From NCBI GenBank assembly GCA_013002535.1, contig JABDJK010000097.1, positions 1-44,075 on the forward strand: a stretch of 44,075 bases of DNA. Direction: 5' to 3'. This stretch comes from Hyphococcus sp. GTDB taxonomy: Bacteria; Pseudomonadota; Alphaproteobacteria; Caulobacterales; Parvularculaceae. Of the stretch, positions 18,465 to 27,967 are shown piece by piece; within the stretch, counting starts at the first letter, position 1; each line of letters starts with the position of its first letter. A program made the position numbers and the translations under genes. The notes beneath the pieces are model-generated. The model saw only the letters and a program-made list of their open reading frames with translations, was not told the DNA's origin and made no database searches.

Positions 18465-19961
18465 TCAGGTGAAAACCTCGACCGGTTCCGCCTCAAACGC
18501 TGCAGCCAGCAACGCCAGCCTTTTACGCGGCGACTCACCCATCATCTCGCGTCGGTTCTCCGGCGCCTGAAATGTCAGCTTGCCGCCTGACAGTGATAGT
18601 TTGCAGCCTTTCAGCGGCGCAGATACTTTTGGTGAAAATGTTGCAACAAAGCGTAAAGCCAATCCCATTTGCATTGCGGCGTTTTGCTCGTCCCACGTCA
18701 AGATACTAATGACCTGATCATGTTGCGGCTCGACCGGTCGCTGCGAATAGCGCCGGAAAAGCGCGAGCGCCGTCCAGATCCGCTCTTTATGGCTGACGCC
18801 GACAAACGGCGCCCACATGGCCGTATCAAACGCAAATCTTCCTCGTAAATCGGGGTGAAAGAACGCGCCAATGTCCATGAGCGAAGTCGTAGCGAGACGA
18901 AGCCGTTCATATTCCTTCGCGTCTTTGAAGAGTGGCGACACAACCTTCAGCGCAGCGCGACCGTAGTCCGGCGCGGGCGCCAATCGCCTCGCATAAAAGC
19001 GGCACGCATCAAGAAACGGATCATGCTTCTTCGTTTCATTGTCGAGGTCGCGAAAAAGCAACCCTTCGCGAATACCGCCCGCCGACACCATCACGCTCTC
19101 CGCTGACATGTGTTCGATGAGTTTGCGCAGCACTACAGCCGCGTATGGCAGCGTATCGATGCGACGTCGCGGAATCCCGGGAATTTCCTCCAGTGAACGA
19201 CGGCTGAGGCCCGCAATAAGATTACAAACCTCCAGCGCATCATAATCGCTTAACTCGAAATGGTGCAAAACGGACAGCGGGTAGCGCCGCAACTGCATCT
19301 GAATTTTTGCGAGCGCCCGCCAAGCGCCGCCAACGGCGTAAAGCGTTGTCAGAGATTTCTTTCCGAGAAACGAAACCTTCGCCAGTTCGTCATCAATAAC
19401 TTTTGAGGCTTCTTTCAAATTGTTATTGGTGGCCTGCATCAATGTAAGCGGACCGATCTTCAGGCTAACCGTGTCGCCCATTTCACCGTCTTTGAGCGAT
19501 ATCAACTCAAGACTGCCCCCGCCCAGATCGCCCGCTATGCCGGTGGCGCCCGGTTCATAAGAAAGCACGCCCAGCGCCGCGAGCTCAGCTTCTTCAGCGC
19601 CGCTAATGACGGACACATCGATGCCGATCTTGCGTACAGCGGAAACGAATTTCTTGCCGTCTTTTGCTTCGCGCACGGCCGATGTAGCGATCGCCGTGGT
19701 TGTCGGGTCGCCATGCACTTTCAAAATCCGGCGAAATCGGGTCAGCGTTTCAAGGGCGGCTTTGACCGCGTCCGGGTTCAAGGATCCATCAGCATTCAGA
19801 TCACGGCCCAACCCGCATAGCGCCTTTTCATTGCAAATTGGCATCGGCGCGCGAAGAAAACCATCATAAATTACAAGCCGGACAGAATTAGAGCCAATGT
19901 CCACGACCGCACGTTTCGCCGTCTTCACTTTTTTCGACAGCAGAGTTTTTTTTGAAACCAC
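18465..19961 (-). CDS. ppx: exopolyphosphatase (Ppx/GppA family)
   Basis: A 498-residue member of the sugar kinase/Hsp70-like phosphatase family that removes terminal phosphate from polyphosphate, or from pppGpp in GppA branches. Seen: phosphate-1 motif VDIGSNSVRLVIYD, TSAVREAKDG, GAEEAELAALGV, and phosphate-2 motif GDLGGGSLELISL, with the extra C-terminal domain typical of long Ppx. The GTG at 19961 follows an in-frame stop 6 nt upstream, so the ORF cannot extend. A GTG at codon 12 is an alternative. An A8 run lies in the first codons. It is 62 nt downstream of ppk, the usual pairing of making and breaking polyphosphate. Confidence 0.93.
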   Translation of the reverse strand: MVSKKTLLSKKVKTAKRAVVDIGSNSVRLVIYDGFLRAPMPICNEKALCGLGRDLNADGSLNPDAVKAALETLTRFRRILKVHGDPTTTAIATSAVREAKDGKKFVSAVRKIGIDVSVISGAEEAELAALGVLSYEPGATGIAGDLGGGSLELISLKDGEMGDTVSLKIGPLTLMQATNNNLKEASKVIDDELAKVSFLGKKSLTTLYAVGGAWRALAKIQMQLRRYPLSVLHHFELSDYDALEVCNLIAGLSRRSLEEIPGIPRRRIDTLPYAAVVLRKLIEHMSAESVMVSAGGIREGLLFRDLDNETKKHDPFLDACRFYARRLAPAPDYGRAALKVVSPLFKDAKEYERLRLATTSLMDIGAFFHPDLRGRFAFDTAMWAPFVGVSHKERIWTALALFRRYSQRPVEPQHDQVISILTWDEQNAAMQMGLALRFVATFSPKVSAPLKGCKLSLSGGKLTFQAPENRREMMGESPRKRLALLAAAFEAEPVEVFT

Positions 19962-20023
19962 GCGCTAGTAGCCTTCAATTAATTGATCGCGTTTTAAGCC
20001 TTGAATGATTCGCAAGCGAACCG

Positions 20024-22213
20024 CTATTTCCAGCGACGGATTGCTTTCGGGGCATTGTATTTGATCGAGGCGCCGCGGCCGGAAAGACTGGGATTAGTCA
20101 TCATATATTGATGCACGTTTAGGGGCTCTTCATCGCCCTTTGGCGATATTCGCGAATAGGTCGCGTCCGACTTCAACCGCCAGGATTGCTGGTTATCGTT
20201 TAAATTGCCAACCATGATGTAATCAAGGATTTGCTGATGAACGGTCGGATTCTCAACGGGACAGAATACCTCGACCCGCCGATTAAGATTGCGCGGCATC
20301 AAATCAGCGGACGCAACATACACCCGCGCCTGACGGTTTGGCAGGTGATCGCCATTCCCAAAGCAGTAAATTCGCGCATGTTCCAAAAATCGGCCGACGA
20401 TACTTTTGACGCGAATATTTTCGGATAGCCCTTTGACGCCCGGCCGCAGGCAACAAACGCCGCGCACGATCAAATCAATCTGAACGCCGGCTTGTGACGC
20501 CTCATAAAGCTTGTCGATCATTTCACCGTCGACCAAAGAATTCATCTTCGCCCAGATTGCGGCCTTTTTGCTTTTCTTGGCGTTCTTGATTTCCTTGTCG
20601 ATCAGCGCGGTCATATGCGAGCGGCCAGTCAGCGGAGCGACCGCCAGTTTTTCAAACATTTCCGGCGCAGCATAGCCAGTAATAAAGTTGAACACTTTAC
20701 CGGCGTCGCGGCCGATTTTCTGATCGCAGGTGAAGAGTGACAGGTCAGTATAAACTTTTGCCGTAATCGGATGATAGTTGCCCGTACCGATATGTGTATA
20801 GGTTCGTGCGCCCGATTTTTCCTGGCGGATCACCAGCGATAGTTTCGCGTGGGTTTTATACTCCACGAAGCCGTAGACAACGTTTACGCCGGCGCGTTCA
20901 AGCGCCCTCGCCCACCGAATATTAGCCTCTTCATCAAAGCGCGCTTTTAACTCAACAAGCGCAGTGACGTTTTTGCCAGCTTCCGCAGCTTCGATAAGGG
21001 CTTCAACAATCGGAGACTGTTTTGATGTCCGGTAAAGCGTCTGCTTAACCGCCAGCACCTTCGGATCAGCCGCCGCCTGCTTCAGAAACTGAACGACAAC
21101 GTCAAAAGACTCATATGGATGATGAACAAGAATGTCCTTAGCGCGGATCGCGGAAAAACAATTGCCGCCATGTTCGCGAATGCGCTCGGGAAACCGTGGT
21201 TCATAGGGCACAAATTGTAAGTCCGGCCGCTCCGACGGGATAAGCTCGTTGACCTGCGCCAATCCCAACAGGCCATCGACGACAACTGTATCCTGCGGCG
21301 CAGCTTGCAAGCGATCGACAGTCATTTCGCGCAAGCGTTCAGGCGTTTCTGAACCAATTTTTACACGGATGACATCACCGCGGCGGCGGCGCTTCAGCAT
21401 TGTTTCAAATACCCGGACGAGGTCTTCGGCTTCTTCTTCGATCTCGACGTCGGAGTCCCGCAAAACGCGAAACGAGCCATGGCCCAAAACTTCAAAGCCC
21501 GGAAACAGGTGATTGATGAACCGGACGATAACCCGCTCCAGCGACATGAACCTGATTTGCGGACGACCGCCGTCTGCGTTTGGCCTGTCCGGTAAGCGGA
21601 TGAAGCGTGCTATCTTGCCCGGCACCGGCAGCAAAACCTGAAGGATGCGCCCGTCTTCACGTTTCATTTCAAAGCAAAGAACGAACCCAAGATTGGGAAT
21701 AAAAGGAAATGGATGCGCCGGATCAAGCGCGACTGGCGTCAGCACCGGAAATACATTTCGCTTGAATTCTTGACCTAGCCATTCTGCGTCATCGTCGTCG
21801 AGATCATTTTCGTCCATCACGATGATGTCGTCATCACGAAGTTTTTCGGACAATTCCCGCCAGCATTTCTGCTGGTCCTTGATCAGCGTGACGGCGTGTT
21901 CGTTGATATGCTTAAGCTGTTCTGACGGCGTCAGGCCTTCTTGCGTAACGGCAGCGACACCTTCACGAACCTGGCCGCGTAGGCCGGCAACGCGAACCAT
22001 GAAAAATTCATCGAGGTTGCTAGCAGAAATTGAAAGAAATCGCAGGCGCTCCAGTATCGGGTGCTTTTCGTTGAACGCTTCTTCCAGAACGCGCGTATTG
22101 AACGCCAGCCATGAAAGCTCGCGATTGATAAACCGCTCTGGTGACGACGCATCGATTGTGTCGGTGCGCGCAGTGTCCTTTGGACTGGTCGATCCGTCAG
22201 CGGGCGGGTTCAC
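20024..22213 (-). CDS. ppk: polyphosphate kinase 1
   Basis: A 729-residue PPK1 that builds inorganic polyphosphate from ATP. Seen: the N-terminal domain ([20 protein letters not shown]), the middle domain with [15 protein letters not shown], and the phospholipase D-like C-terminal domains with the autophosphorylated His455 in YKTHAKLSL and the later [11 protein letters not shown]. The GTG at 22213 is preferred because AAGG lies 7 nt upstream; a TTG at 22237 would add 8 residues. Length is normal. It lies 38 nt after hda and 62 nt before ppx, all on one strand, which suggests one transcript. Confidence 0.96.
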   Translation of the reverse strand: MNPPADGSTSPKDTARTDTIDASSPERFINRELSWLAFNTRVLEEAFNEKHPILERLRFLSISASNLDEFFMVRVAGLRGQVREGVAAVTQEGLTPSEQLKHINEHAVTLIKDQQKCWRELSEKLRDDDIIVMDENDLDDDDAEWLGQEFKRNVFPVLTPVALDPAHPFPFIPNLGFVLCFEMKREDGRILQVLLPVPGKIARFIRLPDRPNADGGRPQIRFMSLERVIVRFINHLFPGFEVLGHGSFRVLRDSDVEIEEEAEDLVRVFETMLKRRRRGDVIRVKIGSETPERLREMTVDRLQAAPQDTVVVDGLLGLAQVNELIPSERPDLQFVPYEPRFPERIREHGGNCFSAIRAKDILVHHPYESFDVVVQFLKQAAADPKVLAVKQTLYRTSKQSPIVEALIEAAEAGKNVTALVELKARFDEEANIRWARALERAGVNVVYGFVEYKTHAKLSLVIRQEKSGARTYTHIGTGNYHPITAKVYTDLSLFTCDQKIGRDAGKVFNFITGYAAPEMFEKLAVAPLTGRSHMTALIDKEIKNAKKSKKAAIWAKMNSLVDGEMIDKLYEASQAGVQIDLIVRGVCCLRPGVKGLSENIRVKSIVGRFLEHARIYCFGNGDHLPNRQARVYVASADLMPRNLNRRVEVFCPVENPTVHQQILDYIMVGNLNDNQQSWRLKSDATYSRISPKGDEEPLNVHQYMMTNPSLSGRGASIKYNAPKAIRRWK

Positions 22214-22251
22214 AGAATTACCTTTTTGCTCAAACAATATTCTGGGTCAAT

Positions 22252-22914
22252 TTATGCGATCACAGACCCTTCCGAAAGGTTATCAAGAACCAGACGGACA
22301 AGCGGTTTCGTCAAATTCTTTTTTTCTTTCAGCATTAAATCGTCCGCCGCAGCGACAAATGCATCAACGGCGGCAAAAGTCCTGGATATGCGCTGCGCGG
22401 TATAATCGATGATTTTTTTATCAACTGCCAGCTGGCGATCGGAAAACATTTTTGTCATGACCGCGCGCAATAAGGCTTCGTCCGGTTCTTCAAGGCTCGC
22501 GCGCGGCATCGCTTCGAGACGCGTTTCCAAATCAGGCAGGCCGCACGCCCAACTGCGCGGTCTGCCTTCGCCGGTCAGGATTGCGCGCTGGTCGGATTGA
22601 TCAACCTCGGCCAGCATCATCAGTAATTCGCGCGGATCATCCACCGGGAGATCGTCGAACAACACAATCGGACTTTGTGTATAATCGTCACCGTCGCCTG
22701 CGCCCAACTGCGCATGAGCCAGAACATGCGCTAGATGGGTTTTTCCCGAACATGCCGGTCCCGCAATGATCAGGGCATACTCTTTTGACGCCAGCCACTG
22801 TTTTCCAGCACGCCACGCTGCCTCATTCGATTGCGAGACAATAAAGTGCTCGCGGTCATATCGCGGCGTCCGCTGCGCGAACGGCAAAACGATCTGTGAT
22901 GTGGGCGTTCCCAT
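22252..22914 (-). CDS. hda: DnaA-related regulatory protein Hda/HdaA
   Basis: A 220-residue DnaA-like AAA protein without the DNA-binding domain. Known role: with the DNA-loaded sliding clamp it promotes hydrolysis of DnaA-ATP and so limits replication initiation. Seen: the clamp-binding-like QIVLPF at residues 7-12; Walker A G52-P-A-C-S-G-K-T59; Walker B-like IVLFDDLP; and a C-terminal lid region. Hda followed by ppk is a common order in alphaproteobacteria. It is cotranscribed with ppk and probably with the DUF2066 gene 65 nt upstream. Confidence 0.9.
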   Translation of the reverse strand: MGTPTSQIVLPFAQRTPRYDREHFIVSQSNEAAWRAGKQWLASKEYALIIAGPACSGKTHLAHVLAHAQLGAGDGDDYTQSPIVLFDDLPVDDPRELLMMLAEVDQSDQRAILTGEGRPRSWACGLPDLETRLEAMPRASLEEPDEALLRAVMTKMFSDRQLAVDKKIIDYTAQRISRTFAAVDAFVAAADDLMLKEKKNLTKPLVRLVLDNLSEGSVIA

Positions 22915-22979
22915 TGTCGTGACTGTCGTTGTCCTGAGCGATTACCAGTGCGCGTTCCGAAATGCCGTTTGATATAGGA

Positions 22980-24362
22980 TTACGGCGTAAAGTCAGACCG
23001 GCCTGCATCCGGATCAATTTTCATCGACGCCGGTTGCGCCCCAACCGCTCGATCAGGCGTCGAGTTATAATTGTTGACGTCTGCGCGGCGGCGGCTCTGG
23101 CGCATGACGGAGGGCGCCATCGCTGGCGTTGAGATGGACCACATCTCGCCATCTTCGGTCCAAAGCGACAGGCCTTGCGATTCCATGGCAATAATCAATT
23201 TTGACGGATCGCCATAGGCGCGAACGAGCAACTCTGCCCCGCCGCGCGACAATGAATGGACTTGCACAGAACCGACCAACGGCGTCGCCACCAGCGCGGA
23301 GCGAATTTTCATCCAGTCGCGCAGCGATCGATAATAGGCCGTTACCTCAAGAACCGATGCGATTGAATGGTCAATGAGCGTCTGTTCCTTCCACGGATTT
23401 GCATATTTGCCGATGGCCGCTTCGATAGATTTCTCCGCGAGAAGCGGGAAATTGCCGGACTCCTGCTTCAACCATGTCTCTGCCAGAACATCGCCGACTT
23501 CAGCGGTAATAAAGGTGTTGGATTGCGGCCCCTGATTAAGGCGGTTCTCGCCAATCGGATCGTTGGCCCCGTCTGGCCCAAGCTCGTCCAGCACCGCCTC
23601 GCCATCACTTTCGCGATAGCCATTCATCAGGCGGACCCGCAGGCGGTCTTCGCCGTCCACCTGTTGCAGATAGGCGGATGCGACGATGACCTGGCTCACA
23701 TTATACCGAACGGCCATCTCACCCAGTGCAGCCTGGTTCAGCGCCAACGCCTGACGCGCGCTGACGGTCGATGAATCATCAAGATCGCCGAGCGGCGCAA
23801 TCATCGGTGTTAATTCGTTATTGTAGGGGCGCACTTTCCATGCCGCCATCCACGGATTGTTTTGTTCCCAAAGATATGTGCCGTTCGCTGTTTGCAAAAC
23901 CGGGATGACCAGCGCCGTTCGAGTTTGCGCCTCGCTGTATGCAATGCCGGCGTCTTTTAATAAACGTCGCACGGCCGCCGGTTTGAAACGGTATGTGATG
24001 TAAGCGCGATAGGTCGTCGATGAACTTTTTTCGCTGTAAACCTCAAAACCGGATTCCAAATCCCGCAAGTCCTGGTCGGTCAAAACGATGCCGCCGCCAG
24101 CGTCCAGGGAATCGCCAGCTGCAATTTGCGGCAAGTACGGCCAATCTTCTTCGCCGGTCAGACGCCGCAAAAGAATGTCCATGGCGCGCCGTCGCCCGCG
24201 ACTTTGAGCGCTAGACTTTGCCGCCGCTGCGGAATCAGCTGTCGCCGTCACAGGTACGCGCGGCACAATAAAAACATCATCGCTTATCGCCTGCGCCGGC
24301 GCCGCAGCGAGAACCATAATTCCGAATAAACTAAACGCCGCAGCACATAAGCGAAGCAACAT
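22980..24362 (-). CDS. DUF2066 domain-containing exported protein
   Basis: A 460-residue protein with an N-terminal signal peptide (cleavage near residue 25, after PAQA), then a DUF2066 domain (VTATADSAAAAKSSAQSRGRRRAMDILLRRL). A C-terminal region (ESQGLSLWTEDGEMWSIS) resembles the repeat seen at the end of such proteins. Its molecular role is not known. Its position between purM and hda is conserved in alphaproteobacteria. It diverges from purM and probably starts the transcript through hda, ppk and ppx. Confidence 0.85.
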   Translation of the reverse strand: MLLRLCAAAFSLFGIMVLAAAPAQAISDDVFIVPRVPVTATADSAAAAKSSAQSRGRRRAMDILLRRLTGEEDWPYLPQIAAGDSLDAGGGIVLTDQDLRDLESGFEVYSEKSSSTTYRAYITYRFKPAAVRRLLKDAGIAYSEAQTRTALVIPVLQTANGTYLWEQNNPWMAAWKVRPYNNELTPMIAPLGDLDDSSTVSARQALALNQAALGEMAVRYNVSQVIVASAYLQQVDGEDRLRVRLMNGYRESDGEAVLDELGPDGANDPIGENRLNQGPQSNTFITAEVGDVLAETWLKQESGNFPLLAEKSIEAAIGKYANPWKEQTLIDHSIASVLEVTAYYRSLRDWMKIRSALVATPLVGSVQVHSLSRGGAELLVRAYGDPSKLIIAMESQGLSLWTEDGEMWSISTPAMAPSVMRQSRRRADVNNYNSTPDRAVGAQPASMKIDPDAGRSDFTP

Positions 24363-24548
24363 GGGGCAAATCCTGTATCGTCATCGGCGCGAGGTCGCCG
24401 TCAAATGATTATAACGGCGGTCTAAGACAGAAACGAGACTATTTTCAGAGCTATTACCAATTTGTTTTCGTGAGGTTTTTGGCGGATTTGGACGAAATGC
24501 GCGCCAGCGTTGTTGTCATGCAGCCCGGTCTTTGGCAATGACCTCGCC
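24363..24548. promoter_or_regulatory. divergent promoter region DUF2066/purM
   Basis: 186 nt between diverging starts. No PurR-like palindrome or riboswitch fold is recognised. Confidence 0.35.
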
Positions 24549-25553
24549 ATGAGCGACGCATACAAAAAAGCCGGCGTGGATATCGACGCCGGTGATCGGT
24601 TGGTGAAGGCCATCGGCCCACTGGCGAAATCGACCGCGCGCACCGGCGCGATAGCGGCTTTGGGCGGGTTTGGCGGCATCTTTGATCTGAAGGAAGCGGG
24701 CTTTCGCGACCCATTGCTGGTTTCCGGCGCCGACGGCGTCGGCACCAAGCTGAAACTCGCCTTCGCGATGGAAAAATACGATACGGTCGGAATTGATCTT
24801 GTCGCCATGTGCGTCAACGACGTCTTAGCACAAGGCGCAGAGCCACTGTTTTTCCTAGACTATTTTGCAACGGGCAAGCTCGACGAAGGAATCGCTGCGG
24901 ACGTCGTCAGCGGGATTGCCGCGGGTTGCCGCGATGCGAGCTGCGCGCTGATCGGCGGGGAAACAGCCGAAATGCCGGGCATGTACCCCGCCAACGAATT
25001 TGATCTCGGCGGTTTTTGTGTTGGCGCCGTAGAACGAGAAAATCTGATGCCGCGTCAGGTAGACGCCGGCGACGTGTTAATCGGGCTCAAATCATCCGGC
25101 GCCCACTCCAACGGCTACTCACTGATTCGGAAAATTTTGGCTGATACATCCGCCGACCTCACTGCGCCGGCGCCATTCGAAGAGACGCGCTCGCTTGGCG
25201 ACGCCCTCCTCGCCCCGACAAAAATTTATATCAAATCTGTCCTGCCGCTGCTGACCAACCCATCGGTCAAGGCATTTGCACACATAACCGGCGGCGGCCT
25301 CACCGATAACGTGCCGCGCGTACTCAGCGATGGAATAAGCGCTCGGTTCGATGACAACGCTATTGCACTGCCGCCCCTGTTTGCGTGGCTGCAATGCGCC
25401 GGCGGGATCAGCGACAGCGACATGCGCAGAACATTTAACTGCGGCATTGGCGGCGTCATCGTATGTGCGCCTGGCGAGGTTGACGAAATTGCGGCGGCGC
25501 TAAAGGATGCTGGAGAGACTGCCGGCGTCATCGGCGACGTGGTGGAGGCCTGA
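24549..25553 (+). CDS. purM: phosphoribosylformylglycinamidine cyclo-ligase
   Basis: A 334-residue AIR synthetase, the fifth step of de novo purine synthesis, ATP-dependent ring closure of FGAM. Seen: the PurM/PurL-type fold with SGADGVGTKLKLAF, AMCVNDVLAQGAEPLFFLDYFATG, ALIGGETAEMPGMYP, and a C-terminal HITGGGLTDNVPRVL. The ATG at 24549 is chosen by similarity (MSDAYKKAGVDIDAG); the frame opens 13 codons earlier without support. Length is normal. Only 3 nt separate it from purN, so they are translationally coupled. Confidence 0.97.
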   Translation: MSDAYKKAGVDIDAGDRLVKAIGPLAKSTARTGAIAALGGFGGIFDLKEAGFRDPLLVSGADGVGTKLKLAFAMEKYDTVGIDLVAMCVNDVLAQGAEPLFFLDYFATGKLDEGIAADVVSGIAAGCRDASCALIGGETAEMPGMYPANEFDLGGFCVGAVERENLMPRQVDAGDVLIGLKSSGAHSNGYSLIRKILADTSADLTAPAPFEETRSLGDALLAPTKIYIKSVLPLLTNPSVKAFAHITGGGLTDNVPRVLSDGISARFDDNAIALPPLFAWLQCAGGISDSDMRRTFNCGIGGVIVCAPGEVDEIAAALKDAGETAGVIGDVVEA

Positions 25554-25556
25554 GAC

Positions 25557-26207
25557 ATGGCGAAAGCAAAAGTCGCGGTTTTGATTTCCGGACGCGGTTC
25601 CAATCTTCAATCGTTGATCGAAGCTGCGGCGAAGGAAGATTATCCCGCAGAGATTACACTTGTTGTATCCAATCGTCCGAAAGCCGCAGGGCTAAAGCGC
25701 GCCGCAGCCGCCGGCATCCGCCAGGAAGTTATCGACCATAAGGATTTCACTTCACGCGAAGACTTCGATACTGCCGTCACACAATGCCTGAAAATGGCCG
25801 AGGTCGACTATGTCTGCCTCGCCGGATTTATGCGCATTCTGACGCCGGAATTCGTCACCGAATGGCGCGGGCGGCTGATCAATATTCACCCGTCTTTGCT
25901 GCCGGCGTTCCGCGGCCTTCACGTTCATGAGCGCATGATTGACGCCGGCGTGAAAGTCGCCGGCTGCACCGTGCATTTCGTGTCGTCGGAGATGGACGCG
26001 GGGCCTATCATCGGTCAGTCCGCAATCCCTGTTGTGCCGGGTGAAACAGCCGAAACGCTGGCGGGGCGTATCCTTGAGCGCGAACACGAACTTTACCCGG
26101 CTTGTTTAAGGCTGGTCGCTGAGAACCGCGCTCGTTTATCAGGCGGCACCGTCAGCTATGATGCTGATGTCGAAACCACAGGCGTTGTTCACGCACCCGC
26201 GCCTTAG
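25557..26207 (+). CDS. purN: phosphoribosylglycinamide formyltransferase
   Basis: A 216-residue formyltetrahydrofolate-dependent GAR transformylase, the third step of purine synthesis. Seen: VLISGRGSNLQSLI near the N-terminus, the folate/catalytic segment INIHPSLLPAFRGLHVHERMIDAG with Asn and His, and a conserved Asp in SSEMDAGPIIGQ. The Shine-Dalgarno GGTGGAGG lies in the end of purM. Its last 4 nt overlap the end of the converging DUF1499 gene. Confidence 0.97.
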   Translation: MAKAKVAVLISGRGSNLQSLIEAAAKEDYPAEITLVVSNRPKAAGLKRAAAAGIRQEVIDHKDFTSREDFDTAVTQCLKMAEVDYVCLAGFMRILTPEFVTEWRGRLINIHPSLLPAFRGLHVHERMIDAGVKVAGCTVHFVSSEMDAGPIIGQSAIPVVPGETAETLAGRILEREHELYPACLRLVAENRARLSGGTVSYDADVETTGVVHAPAP

Positions 26208-26959
26208 CCGGATTTCGCGGCATTGAATTTTTCGATGAATTTTCCAGCGCGCTTGGCATTGGCGCCTAGATCAGAACCGCCGACCCGGCTCTTGGACCTC
26301 AGGTCAATTTCAGTTTTTCCATCGTCTATCGGCGTTAGCCGCACGATGAAATCATCTATGAATCCAAACCAGAGGGTTTTGTCATAGGCCTCAATAAGGA
26401 CGACGCCGTCGGTTTCACTTTCAGCGATGATCTTCATGCCCATGGATTTGACAATTGAACGGGCGACATCAACATTTTCGTCGAAGTCGCCGGTCGCCAA
26501 AATCGACACCATTTTCGGGAACGCTTCCGCCTGCGCTCCAGCAACGGTTAGGTCCGAATTCCGGACTTGCTGATCACCGACATATTCAGGCGGATTGCTG
26601 CGCTCTTCATCGGCTGCCGCAAGAATCGGCGGCGGATTTTCAAAGTCCGTCGTGATGTCGTGAATGAACGGATTTTCCGCTACCAGTTGCTTCATTTTGA
26701 TGGGCGTAAACGCCGCAAGGGCGCCAAAAATCGTTGCAATCAACGGCGCGGCCACAATTGAACGAGCTGTGAACAACGAAATGACGAGGCCGACTGCGCT
26801 GGCCCCGGCGAATAAAATCATCGGCAATGAAAGCTCGCGGATCATCTTCAATCCAGTCGAGAAATGCCACCAGTCGAGCTGAGCGCCCGGCCCCGCCATA
26901 GCGATTACCGCCGCGAGCAACAGCGTCATCATCGATATCAGATCGATCGTGGTTTTCAT
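26204..26959 (-). CDS. DUF1499 domain-containing membrane protein
   Basis: A 251-residue protein with three predicted hydrophobic segments in the first 90 residues, then a DUF1499 domain (NPFIHDITTDFENPP at about residues 96-110, ending VDLRSKSRVGGSDLGANAKR in the family; here EIDLRSKSRVGGSDLGANAK). The function of the family is not established. A GGGGGA stretch lies 5 nt upstream of the ATG. It converges on purN with a 4-nt overlap. Confidence 0.85.
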   Translation of the reverse strand: MKTTIDLISMMTLLLAAVIAMAGPGAQLDWWHFSTGLKMIRELSLPMILFAGASAVGLVISLFTARSIVAAPLIATIFGALAAFTPIKMKQLVAENPFIHDITTDFENPPPILAAADEERSNPPEYVGDQQVRNSDLTVAGAQAEAFPKMVSILATGDFDENVDVARSIVKSMGMKIIAESETDGVVLIEAYDKTLWFGFIDDFIVRLTPIDDGKTEIDLRSKSRVGGSDLGANAKRAGKFIEKFNAAKSG

Positions 26960-27103
26960 TGTTCCCCCGAAATTTCCCTCTCACCACAGAGTTTTAGTAT
27001 AATGATCGGGACGCGCGCTCGCCAAGCTATAAAATCACGGATTTGGTTGAATTTTCCGCGATTATGACCATTTCTTTGAGCGATATTGCAGGAGTCGAAT
27101 TAT

Positions 27104-27421
27104 ATGCCCCGCCCCGTAACCGTTACGATTTCGCACGATCTCGGCAAGGACGAGGCGCGGTCGCGCATTCAGCAAGGCTTCGGCAAGCTAAAAGGTCAGA
27201 TGACCGGCGGCATGATGTTTTCATTTACGGAAGAGTGGCGCAACAAAGATACGCTTGAATTCTCCGCTAAAGGATTAGGCCAGAATATTTTTGGACAAAT
27301 CGATATCTTCCCGCAGCATGTGCGCATTGAAGTCACCCTGCCCAGCCTCCTCGCTTCCATTGCCGAGACTATCACCGGCAAAATGGAAAAAGAAGGCAAG
27401 TTGTTGTTGGAAAAAAGGTAA
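27104..27421 (+). CDS. polyhydroxyalkanoic acid system family protein
   Basis: A 105-residue protein of the small family annotated as polyhydroxyalkanoic acid system (PHA granule region) proteins. Seen: ISHDLGKDEARSRIQQGF and a second half with GQIDIFPQHVRIEVTLP, consistent with a compact alpha/beta fold. No signal peptide. The ATG at 27104 is set by AGGAG about 9 nt upstream. No PHA synthase or phasin gene is in the window, so a real link to storage granules is not shown here. Confidence 0.75.
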   Translation: MPRPVTVTISHDLGKDEARSRIQQGFGKLKGQMTGGMMFSFTEEWRNKDTLEFSAKGLGQNIFGQIDIFPQHVRIEVTLPSLLASIAETITGKMEKEGKLLLEKR

Positions 27422-27442
27422 GCGCGTCGAATCAAGACGGGC

Positions 27443-27931
27443 TCAGCAAGCTCCGAGCTCAACAGCAATTGGAATGCATGGCGTTATCGCCCGCGACAAC
27501 ATTCGCCATTCATCATCGCTCTTTACAAAAGTCGTCATCATTTTCATCGGCGGAAATTTTCCCATCGGTTGCATCGTTCCGTCAATATCAATACGGCCGA
27601 CATGAACCACCGTGTTGCCTGAAATGATTATTTGTTCTTTGGAAATTTCAAAGCCACGCACGTCAAGCGAATCAATCCCGGCAATAGCCTGTTCCTTGGT
27701 CTCTACACGGCCCCCGGGCGCGACAACCAAATATTGATCGAGCGCCACATTATTGAGCGCAGACGTGTCTTGCTCCACAAGCATCTTGTTTAGCACGTCT
27801 CTGTTCATGGCTTTAATTGCAGCGATGTCCGCTTCAGACGGCCCGATCGACTTCGTCGCGCATGCTGTAGTCATAAGAAAAATTAGAACGGCAACCGGCG
27901 TAAACGACGGGCGTACCCTCGAGTTTAACAT
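27443..27931 (-). CDS. NTF2-like (DUF4440/SnoaL type) lipoprotein
   Basis: A 162-residue exported protein: a lipoprotein signal peptide ending MTTAC, then an NTF2-like fold (AAIKAMNRDVLNKMLVEQD, ending FVKSDDEWRMLSRAI). Such domains are small ligand pockets of varied or unknown role. AAGGAG lies 6 nt before the ATG. It follows the M20 peptidase gene by 36 nt on the same strand and is likely in the same operon. It converges on the PHA-system gene. Confidence 0.75.
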   Translation of the reverse strand: MLNSRVRPSFTPVAVLIFLMTTACATKSIGPSEADIAAIKAMNRDVLNKMLVEQDTSALNNVALDQYLVVAPGGRVETKEQAIAGIDSLDVRGFEISKEQIIISGNTVVHVGRIDIDGTMQPMGKFPPMKMMTTFVKSDDEWRMLSRAITPCIPIAVELGAC

Positions 27932-27967
27932 TATTAGCTCCTTTTCGACGCCTTCGTATCTTTGGAA

